This document shows, in pieces, positions 1 to 5,317 of a DNA stretch of 8,797 nt. Position 1 is the first letter of the stretch. Every line of letters begins with the position of its first letter. The stretch covers positions 1-8,797 of the forward strand of contig CAZSMJ010000081.1 in assembly GCA_964608055.1 (NCBI GenBank). Reading direction: 5' to 3'. The DNA is from JALYNX01 sp964608055 (lineage in GTDB: Bacteria > Actinomycetota > Acidimicrobiia > Spongiisociales > ZC4RG35). Below the pieces are notes generated by a model. The model was given only the letters and a program-made list of their open reading frames with translations, was not told the DNA's origin and made no database searches. The position numbers and the translations under genes were made by a program.

Positions 1-22
1 CACTATCTGCGGATTTGTTCAT
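1..22 (-). CDS. 5' end of an unidentified gene (partial, runs off the window)
   Basis: Only seven codons are visible (M-N-K-S-A-D-S) before the window edge, so no function can be given. The start is well supported: on the minus strand an AAGGAG Shine-Dalgarno (plus positions 29-34) lies 6 nt before an ATG at 22-20. The gene begins 44 nt after the stop of the small membrane protein at 67-180 and runs in the same direction, so the two are probably cotranscribed. Confidence 0.5.
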
Positions 23-66
23 CTCGGGCTCCTTGGTTGCGGCGTCTGCCGAAACGGAACCAGGCA

Positions 67-180
67 TCAATGCTCGCGACCCCGCATGAACCAGAACGCG
101 AACAGCCCGGCGGCGACCGCCACGATGAGCATCAGCCATACGGAACGGTGACTCGACGACACGTCCTTTTCGCAACTCAT
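67..180 (-). CDS. 37-residue single-pass membrane protein, unknown function
   Basis: This small ORF reads ATG to TGA with an excellent ribosome-binding site: AGGAGG at 191-186 (minus sense), 5 nt before the ATG. The product has a short polar N-terminus (S-C-E-K-D, then serines, H11, R12), one hydrophobic segment at residues 14-32 (V-W-L-M-L-I-V-A ... F-W-F-M) and a charged end (R-G-R-E-H). That fits a single membrane anchor with a short cytoplasmic tail. The lone Cys3 and terminal His37 could bind a metal, but this is speculation. It heads a minus-strand unit that continues into the partial gene at 1-22 and is divergent from the DUF1918 gene. A TAACTA -10-like element (204-199) and a DosR-like box (241-228) lie upstream. 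I do not recognise a family. The start signal is the main reason for calling it real. Confidence 0.6.
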   Translation of the reverse strand: MSCEKDVSSSHRSVWLMLIVAVAAGLFAFWFMRGREH

Positions 181-227
181 TTGAACCTCCTGGTTTCATA
201 GTTACGCGATGGGAGGTCCGACTGCCA

Positions 228-241
228 GGGCCAGAAGTCAG
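228..241 (-). promoter_or_regulatory. Candidate DosR/DevR-like box upstream of the 37-aa membrane protein
   Basis: Read on the minus strand the site is CTGACT-TC-TGGCCC. It matches the DevR core GGGACT-WW-AGTCCC at 8 of 12 half-site positions. The second half, TGGCCC, resembles halves I recall from mycobacterial DosR boxes. It ends 47 bp before the ATG at 180. If the -10 is TAACTA (204-199), with transcription starting near 192, the box centre sits near -42.5, a position used by activators that contact RNA polymerase at the -35 region. The match was found by eye and is imperfect. Confidence 0.33.
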
Positions 242-250
242 TTTGGAGTC

Positions 251-272
251 CGAAAGGCGGGCCTTTCGCCCC
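251..272 (+). promoter_or_regulatory. Candidate DosR/DevR-like box overlapping a 7-bp inverted repeat, upstream of the DUF1918 gene
   Basis: Positions 259-272 read GGGCCT-TT-CGCCCC. This matches the DevR core at 9 of 12 half-site positions and at both W positions. The box ends 54 bp before the ATG at 327. It overlaps a perfect inverted repeat, CGAAAGG (251-257) and CCTTTCG (262-268), separated by CGGG. The symmetry could therefore belong to a different regulator or to an RNA hairpin. Together with the box at 228-241 it places two candidate sites 17 bp apart between divergent genes. Confidence 0.37.
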
Positions 273-326
273 TATGAGGGAGTGCCAAGAAGTCGGATGC
301 TGGGGATGAAGACGAAGGGAGTCTCG

Positions 327-539
327 ATGCATGCCAAGCCCGGCGACCATCTCGTGATCCAGGGTCATCATGTCGGCGAGATCGACAAAGAGGGTGAGAT
401 CCTCGAGGTGCGAGGAGTGGGTGGAGAGCCACCCTTCTTGGTTCGATGGTCTGAAGACGAGCGAGAGACGTTGGTCTTTCCCGGGAGTGATGCGGTGGTG
501 CAGCGATCGCGGAGGAAGAAGCCGAAGAAGACTGCTTGA
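327..539 (+). CDS. DUF1918 family protein
   Basis: A 70-residue small basic protein with the DUF1918 pattern: an N-terminal H-A-K-P-G-D followed by G-H-x-V-G-E (13-18), then G-E-I-L-E-V-R-G (23-30), P-P-F-L-V-R-W (35-41) and L-V-F-P-G-S-D-A (49-56). It ends in a basic tail (R-R-K-K-P-K-K). DUF1918 proteins are short SH3-like or beta-barrel-style proteins, widespread in actinobacteria and of unknown biochemical role. I chose the ATG at 327 because family members start M-K/H-A-K-P-G-D and AAGGGAG lies about 6 nt upstream. In-frame ATGs at 243, 297 and 306 would add a low-quality extension. The next gene begins 10 nt after its stop, so the two probably form an operon. A candidate DosR-like box lies 54 bp upstream. 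Confidence 0.85.
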   Translation: MHAKPGDHLVIQGHHVGEIDKEGEILEVRGVGGEPPFLVRWSEDERETLVFPGSDAVVQRSRRKKPKKTA

Positions 540-549
540 GGGGTCAAGA

Positions 550-1131
550 GTGAGCGATGCAGAGCGCATTCTGGAGTTGGAGGAGTCGGCTCAAGGGGTT
601 GATCTCTATCGCGCCCCCGGAGGTGACCTGCAGTTCCAGCTCGCCGCCGATGAAGCGGATGGCGGGCCGGGGAACGTCGAAGGACACCCGAATCCAGTTC
701 TGGCAAGAGCCAGAACCCGTCGCCATGGGCTTCAACGCGCCATGACCGGCTCGGAGACAGCAGTGGCCGGGCCCTCCTCCTGGCAGGGCTGGCTCACAGA
801 AGTCGAGGGCTCTCTCGCCGAGCTCCGCAGGGCACTCGATGAGCACATCGAGGAGGTGGAGGGCCCTGATGGCCTCCTTGCCGAGATCATGGAATCGGCA
901 CCCAGGCTCGCATCCGAAGTCGAGATCCTGCGCCATGAGCACCGCCAGCTGATGACGGCTCTAATTCGAGCACAGGAGATCTCACGAGACGTCGAAACCG
1001 ACCCAGCACACAACCCGCTTCGTCTGCGACGAGCGGTCACCAGTTTCCTGGGACGGCTGACGTTGCACAGACAGCGCGGATCCGACCTGGTGTTCGAGTC
1101 CTACAACGTCGATATCGGAGCCGCCGACTAG
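550..1131 (+). CDS. Helical, histidine-containing (hemerythrin-like) protein, function unknown
   Basis: The 193-residue product has a poorly structured N-terminal 64 residues and a C-terminal region of amphipathic helices. Motifs include L-R-R-A-L-D-E-H-I-E-E-V-E-G-P-D-G-L-L-A-E-I, then L-R-H-E-H-R-Q-L, and finally L-H-R-Q-R-G-S-D-L-V-F-E with a C-terminal Y-N-V-D-I-G. The spaced His and Glu residues recall HHE/hemerythrin four-helix bundles, though the full diiron ligand set is not obvious. Actinobacterial hypothetical proteins with a similar ending exist, from memory. I place the start at GTG 550, 10 nt after the DUF1918 stop and preceded by a weak GAGGGG. ATG 742 (M-T-G-S-E-T) is a credible alternative that would leave only the helical domain. 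The reading frame is open and codon-like across 550-742. Cotranscription with DUF1918 is likely. Confidence 0.7.
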   Translation: MSDAERILELEESAQGVDLYRAPGGDLQFQLAADEADGGPGNVEGHPNPVLARARTRRHGLQRAMTGSETAVAGPSSWQGWLTEVEGSLAELRRALDEHIEEVEGPDGLLAEIMESAPRLASEVEILRHEHRQLMTALIRAQEISRDVETDPAHNPLRLRRAVTSFLGRLTLHRQRGSDLVFESYNVDIGAAD

Positions 1132-1267
1132 CTCCTTCGAGAAGAGCGGGCGTGGTGCTGACGCGTAAGTTCTGCACGCCGGGAGGGTCTGTCAAGGCGA
1201 TATGTTGAGGCACGTCTGCAGAGGCGCCGTCACCAGGTAGCGAACAGGCAATCCGGCTCGCTGATCC

Positions 1268-1281
1268 GGGACTTCCGGCCG
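1268..1281 (+). promoter_or_regulatory. Candidate DosR/DevR-like box upstream of the universal stress gene
   Basis: The site reads GGGACT-TC-CGGCCG. Its first half is a perfect DevR half-site, and the second half resembles the G-x-C-C halves of natural boxes (9 of 12 core positions overall). It ends 53 bp before the ATG at 1335, inside the 203-nt gap (1132-1334) between the hemerythrin-like gene and the stress gene. Possible -10 elements downstream are TACTCA (1291-1296) or GATATC (1312-1317); neither is strong. I see no other feature or convincing terminator in this gap. Confidence 0.42.
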
Positions 1282-1334
1282 TAGCCCCACTACTCACCTG
1301 AGCGTCAAGCTGATATCGACCCAGGAGGTCGGCC

Positions 1335-1793
1335 ATGGTTGTGGTCGTTGGAGTTGACGAGTCGCCCCAGGCCAAGGAGGTCCTCAGGAGGGCCATCGAA
1401 GAGGCACGATGGAGGGGAACCGAGCTCCACGTGGTCAACGTATTCCATCTGCCGTTCACCTATGTCGACATCCCGATCGACTTCGTTGCGATTGCCGAGG
1501 GCCATCGCGAGCGGGTCTGGGGACCGCTCGAGGAGCAGCTCTCCGGAGCGGAAGTCGACATCCGTCGCATCGATCTCGAGGGCTACCCCCCGGAGTCTCT
1601 CGTGGCCTACGCCAAAGATGCGAGGGCGTCGCTATTGGTGGTGGGAACCCGTGGGCGAGGCGAGTTGGGCGCACTCATACTGGGAAGCACCAGTCACCGT
1701 GCGATCCATCTCGCCTCCTGTGACGTCTTGATCGTCAAGAGAGACCAGTCCTTAACCGATCCCGAACGTGATGGCGCTCTGAGACTCGGGTAG
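1335..1793 (+). CDS. Universal stress protein, UspA family, ATP-binding type
   Basis: A 152-residue single-domain Usp protein with an alternating alpha/beta fold. It begins with beta-strand M-V-V-V-V-G-V-D-E-S containing the nucleotide-contacting Asp. It carries the ATP-binding signature G-2x-G-9x-G-S (G-T-R-G ... L-I-L-G-S-T-S) and ends with the family strand C-D-V-L-I-V-K. ATP-binding Usp proteins act as cytoplasmic sensors in starvation, hypoxia or redox stress. The start is clear: AGGAGG (1323-1328) lies 6 nt before the ATG. A candidate DosR-like box is located upstream. The gene converges on the P-type ATPase with only 13 nt between stop codons. In M. tuberculosis a Usp (Rv1996) neighbours the P2A ATPase ctpF within the DosR regulon, so the pairing may be functional, although orientation differs here. 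Confidence 0.93.
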   Translation: MVVVVGVDESPQAKEVLRRAIEEARWRGTELHVVNVFHLPFTYVDIPIDFVAIAEGHRERVWGPLEEQLSGAEVDIRRIDLEGYPPESLVAYAKDARASLLVVGTRGRGELGALILGSTSHRAIHLASCDVLIVKRDQSLTDPERDGALRLG

Positions 1794-1806
1794 AAACGCG
1801 AGGTGC

Positions 1807-4401
1807 TCAGGCGACACGTCGCAATCGGACAGCTTCAAACGATCCCAAAACGGCGACGGGTATCAAGCCGGCGACCAATGAGACCAGCCATTGGCCTTGG
1901 TCCAGGGGGAGCACCCCGAACACATTCCCCAGCGGGCCCAGCACCAATCCGACCTGGAGCAACAAACCCAAGCCCACCGCGGCGGTGAGCCTGTGATTCG
2001 AGAGGTTCACGGAGAGGGGCAGACGCACCACGTAGACGTAGAGAAGATGCGCAAAGACAAGTGTGGTGAGGAGGACCGTGCGGCCCACTTCCCAACTGGC
2101 ATCCTGAGAGCGAACAATCGCCAATGCGGTGATTGGCCCGCTGGCCAGGACTAAGCCTCTGATGGCAAGCACGCCCAGGTGTCGTCTGGAGAGGAGTTGC
2201 GATCCCCTCAATGATCCGCGCAACGCCTCTCCTCTTGGCCGGTCGAATGCCAGAGCCAAAGCCGGCAGTCCGTCGGTCAGCAGGTTGACCCACAACAGTT
2301 GGAGGGGTAGGAGCGGGATCCCGATTCCAGGAAAGAAGCCCAGCCCGATGAGCACCACGGTCACTTCGGAGAGATTGCCAGCCACCAAGTAGTCCACAAC
2401 CTTGCGGATGTTGTCGAATATCGCTCTTCCCGCGTACACCGCCTTCACCACCAAGCGGAGGTCGTCGTCGGTGATGACCAGATCGGCCGCTTCGCGGGCC
2501 ACCTGACTCCCGTCTCGGCCCATGGCCACCCCGATGTTTGCGCGGCGTAGTGCCGGGGCATCGTTCACCCCGTCGCCCGTGACAGCGACCACCTGACCCG
2601 CCGTCTGAAATGCCTCGACCAAGTCGAGCTTTTGCTCCGGTTCGACCCGGGCGTAGACACTCACGGAGTCGAGGTCGTCGGGGATGCCCCCAGACCGCAA
2701 CTCGGCGCCGGTCATGACCTCTTGCGCTCTGTGGCTCAGTCCCGCAGCCCGTGCGACAGCAGAAGCTGTGCCGGCATGGTCTCCGGTCACCATCACCAGC
2801 CTCACCCCCGCCTCATTCAACTTGTGAACCGTGTCCGATGCTTCGGGCCGCAACGGATCGTGAAGGACGGCAAGACCCAGGAACACCAATCCTTCTTCGG
2901 CGGAGTGGATATCTGTCGGCGCTCCGTCGAGGCGCCGCAGGGCCAGAGCCAGGACCCGAGCCCCCGTTGCCGCCAACTCGTCGACTGTGGTCAGCATTGA
3001 GAGCCGCTGGGCTGGGGACATCGCCCGCTCTGACCCATCGTCGATCAATGCCAACTCGCTCTTCTCCAGCACATGTTCGGGTGCGCCCTTGGTCAGGAGC
3101 TCGAATCCGTTCTGTCCCTGATGCAACGTGCTCATCATCTTCCGCTGCGAGTCGAAGGGCACATTGCCGACTCGAGGGCGCTGGGAGCGCAGGCGCTCGA
3201 TCTCGGCGGGGTCGAAGGCTTCCAACATCGCAACCTCCACCGGGTCACCCCGTGGCGGGTCAAGGGTGGCGTCGTTGCACAATGCCACCACGTCGAAGAC
3301 AGCCTCCTTCACCGGTCCCGAAAGCTCGGACGGGGCGAACGAATGCCCCTCTGCCGTGATCACTTGAGCGAGCCGCATCCTGTTCTGGGTGAGAGTCCCG
3401 GTCTTGTCGGTGAGGAGAACTGTTGTCGAGCCGAGGGTCTCGACCGCAGGGAGGTTCCGCACAATCGCGCCTTCGCGTGCCATGCGACCGACTCCGAGAG
3501 CCAGGCTCAGGGTCACCACGGCAGGCAGCCCTTCGGGAACAGCCGCCACTGCCAGGGCCACCGCAGCGAGGAATGCCTGCTCGAATGCCGAGGCTGACCC
3601 TCCCAGGCGGGCTGCCGTCAGGCCGAAGACGATCACGGCGATAACCAGTGCCGCCTGGCCCAATCGAGTGGAGAGCTTTCCCAGCTGCCTCTGCAGTGGG
3701 GTGGTCGGGGAATCCGCGGTCAGGTGGGTTGCGAGTCGGCCCAACGCGGTTGACGACCCGGTGGCGGTGACCACGCCTCGCCCCGACCCCGCTGTGATCA
3801 GACTGCCGGCATGGGCTATCCAGAGTTGATCGGCTATCGGAAGCGACATGTCCCCCTCATCAGCGGGGGTCTTGGCCACCGGCAAGGACTCGCCGGTGAG
3901 AAGCGACTCGTTGGCTTCCATCGACCAGGCAGCGAACAGCCACATGTCGGCGGGGACCCGGTCCCCGGCCGCGAGGAGAACGACGTCCCCAGGGACCACC
4001 TCTCCGGCAGGGATCACCAACGCTCGGTCCGACCGCAGGACCGAAGCCGTAGGCGCCGCTTCAGACCGGAGGGCCTCGAGAGCGGTTGAGGCTCGCTCCT
4101 CCTGAGCGACGGCAACGGCGATGTTGAGAATCACGATGGCGACGATGGCGACGGAGTCCCGTACTTCACCGGATGCCACGAGACTGACCACCGCAGCGGC
4201 GATCAGAAGCAGCGACATCGGCTCCTTTGCGTTTCGCCAGATGCGATCGACCAGAGACGGACCGGGAGCGGATGGCAACTCGTTTCGCCCTGCGGCGAGA
4301 CGAGCAGTTGCTTGTTCGGAACTGAGCCCGGTCTCGAGCGCGGTGTGGAGCTGTTCGGTCAGCTGTTCGAGAGCGACAACGTCGGTCGTCTTAGGCCTCA
4401 C
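1807..4401 (-). CDS. P2A-type cation-transporting P-type ATPase (calcium-pump-like, CtpF-like)
   Basis: A complete 864-residue inner-membrane pump. Domain order: N-terminal cation-ATPase domain (about 1-60), M1-M2 (60-100), actuator domain with T-G-E-S at 169-172, M3-M4 with P-E-G-L-P at 289-293, phosphorylation site D332 in D-K-T-G-T-L-T, K-G-A-P-E at 438-442, M-V-T-G-D-H at 537-542, T-G-D-G-V-N-D at 608-614, then six C-terminal membrane segments. The calcium ligands of SERCA have counterparts: E290 (M4), N676 and E679 (N-L-S-E, M5), and N706, T709 and D710 (W-V-N-L-L-T-D, M6). Calcium export is therefore the best guess, but related bacterial pumps move other divalent ions. The start is a GTG with only a weak upstream purine run; no earlier in-frame start exists. 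A weak DosR-like box lies about 51 bp upstream. The gene is convergent with the Usp gene. Confidence 0.93.
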   Translation of the reverse strand: MRPKTTDVVALEQLTEQLHTALETGLSSEQATARLAAGRNELPSAPGPSLVDRIWRNAKEPMSLLLIAAAVVSLVASGEVRDSVAIVAIVILNIAVAVAQEERASTALEALRSEAAPTASVLRSDRALVIPAGEVVPGDVVLLAAGDRVPADMWLFAAWSMEANESLLTGESLPVAKTPADEGDMSLPIADQLWIAHAGSLITAGSGRGVVTATGSSTALGRLATHLTADSPTTPLQRQLGKLSTRLGQAALVIAVIVFGLTAARLGGSASAFEQAFLAAVALAVAAVPEGLPAVVTLSLALGVGRMAREGAIVRNLPAVETLGSTTVLLTDKTGTLTQNRMRLAQVITAEGHSFAPSELSGPVKEAVFDVVALCNDATLDPPRGDPVEVAMLEAFDPAEIERLRSQRPRVGNVPFDSQRKMMSTLHQGQNGFELLTKGAPEHVLEKSELALIDDGSERAMSPAQRLSMLTTVDELAATGARVLALALRRLDGAPTDIHSAEEGLVFLGLAVLHDPLRPEASDTVHKLNEAGVRLVMVTGDHAGTASAVARAAGLSHRAQEVMTGAELRSGGIPDDLDSVSVYARVEPEQKLDLVEAFQTAGQVVAVTGDGVNDAPALRRANIGVAMGRDGSQVAREAADLVITDDDLRLVVKAVYAGRAIFDNIRKVVDYLVAGNLSEVTVVLIGLGFFPGIGIPLLPLQLLWVNLLTDGLPALALAFDRPRGEALRGSLRGSQLLSRRHLGVLAIRGLVLASGPITALAIVRSQDASWEVGRTVLLTTLVFAHLLYVYVVRLPLSVNLSNHRLTAAVGLGLLLQVGLVLGPLGNVFGVLPLDQGQWLVSLVAGLIPVAVLGSFEAVRLRRVA

Positions 4402-4428
4402 CTTCGATCGGAGCGTGATTGGAAGGTA

Positions 4429-4887
4429 GACGATTTCACCACGCCATCAGGAGGGCCATTTGGCCTGGATAGAAATGCCCGCTTCCCACCGGGCTGGGTC
4501 CCCGGCCAACGCACTCGTTTCACGTTCTGCATCTATCCATGGGTGGGATTGCTCCAATCGGGGAGTGTCGAGCAGGCGCTCGAGGTGCTCGATCGTTGCC
4601 GAATTCGACGGGGTGAGGTTGTGGGAAGGGCTGGTGAACGGCTGTTGGTCAACTCTCAACCCCTTGCCTGGGACGGGGCTCAGTTGGGTCTATCTCCACG
4701 GCGAGTCGAGTCGGTCCTGCCGCCCGACGGTCACATCGAGGTGGGGGATCTGGTCGCGATGCATTGGGACAATGTCTGTCAGAGAATCACACCGCGCCAG
4801 GCCCGGCTTCTCAAGAGATATCACGACCTCCACCTCTCGATCGCCAATCGGTCGCCCTCGTCGCTCGGGTCGCGAATCGAAAGTTGA
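4429..4887 (+). pseudogene. 5'-truncated DUF6390-like gene fragment
   Basis: This open frame encodes what looks like the C-terminal half of a DUF6390-type protein: F-C-I-Y-P-W-V-G-L-L, then V-L-D-R-C-R-I-R-R-G, then W-D-G-A-Q-L-G-L, then G-D-L-V-A-M-H-W-D-N-V-C and a final H-L-S-I-A-N. As I recall, full-length members are well over 200 residues and begin with a cysteine-containing N-terminal half, which is absent. The frame runs upstream into the antisense 5' end of the ATPase gene, and no ATG with a ribosome-binding site is present (the farthest start is a TTG at 4312). I infer that the N-terminal half was lost and the remnant now supplies the upstream region of the ATPase gene. The 5' edge given is approximate; recognisable family sequence starts near 4483. 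A genuine shortened protein is possible but lacks a convincing start. It converges on arfB. Confidence 0.6.
4453..4466 (-). promoter_or_regulatory. Weak candidate DosR/DevR-like box upstream of the P-type ATPase
   Basis: On the minus strand the site is AGGCCA-AA-TGGCCC, 7 of 12 core positions plus both W positions. It contains a near-palindrome, GGCCA-TT-TGGCC, when read on the plus strand. It ends 51 bp before the GTG start at 4401, matching the spacing of the other candidates. With a possible -10 TCTACC (4430-4425), the centre would be near -42. The match is the weakest of the four. It lies inside the DUF6390-like fragment, so the sequence may simply be old coding DNA. Confidence 0.28.
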
Positions 4888-4909
4888 GCGGCCCGGGCCG
4901 GTCCCGTCG

Positions 4910-5317
4910 CTAATCGGATTCCGGGGGGCGACGCTTCTGCTTCAGATCACTCCGTGCCTTCTTGCTCAGCAGCCGTTTCTCCCGGGCTGCTTTGGAGGGC
5001 TTGGTCTTCTTCCTCGGTTTCTGCTCGACCAGGGCGCTTTCCAGCTTGGCCACGAGGCGGTCCCGGGCCAGCGCCCGGTTTCGCCATTGCGACCTGGTGT
5101 CGGTGGCAGTGACCTCCACCCACTCGCCGAGACGATGTCTCAGTTTCTCTCGCATCTCTTCGGGCAGTGACGACTCATCGATGTTGAGCCGCAATGTCAC
5201 CGCAGTCTCATTGCGGTTGGCATGTTGGCCACCGGGACCTCCCGAGGTGTCGAAGCGCTCCTCGAGCTCCGACTCGGGGATCAGGCATCCACCGACGGTG
5301 ATCCCTTCTCCAGTCAC
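4910..5317 (-). CDS. arfB: ArfB-type ribosome rescue peptidyl-tRNA hydrolase
   Basis: A 135-residue release-factor-like protein. It has the catalytic G-G-Q loop (S-G-G-P-G-G-Q-H at 25-32), which hydrolyses peptidyl-tRNA in the ribosomal P site, and a long basic tail (about residues 99-131, Lys/Arg-rich) that in ArfB/YaeJ/ICT1 enters the empty mRNA channel of stalled ribosomes. Length is close to E. coli ArfB (140). It lacks the stop-codon recognition domain of RF1 and RF2, so it is not a truncated release factor. The GTG start overlaps the end of the upstream inositol-phosphate synthase gene by four bases (start GTG and stop TGA share GTGA), with a GAAGAG purine stretch just before, which indicates translational coupling. 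The frame stays open much further upstream, but that part is the shadow of the synthase gene. Confidence 0.9.
   Translation of the reverse strand: MTGEGITVGGCLIPESELEERFDTSGGPGGQHANRNETAVTLRLNIDESSLPEEMREKLRHRLGEWVEVTATDTRSQWRNRALARDRLVAKLESALVEQKPRKKTKPSKAAREKRLLSKKARSDLKQKRRPPESD

Noticed and set aside
177..942. Minus-strand open frames opposite the DUF1918 and hemerythrin-like genes
   Set aside because: They lack ribosome-binding sites and motifs and are opposite better-supported genes.
4312..4428. Extension of the DUF6390-like frame back to the TTG at 4312
   Set aside because: It would be antisense to the ATPase N-terminus, has no ribosome-binding site, and shows none of the expected N-terminal family motifs.
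2751..4429. Several plus-strand open frames of 70-200 codons
   Set aside because: All are antisense to the intact P-type ATPase, overlap one another, and have Arg/Pro/Ser-rich shadow composition.
4889..4900. Palindrome CGGCCCGGGCCG between the converging DUF6390-like and arfB genes as a terminator
   Set aside because: It has no loop and no T-tract on either strand, and short G/C palindromes are expected in this composition.
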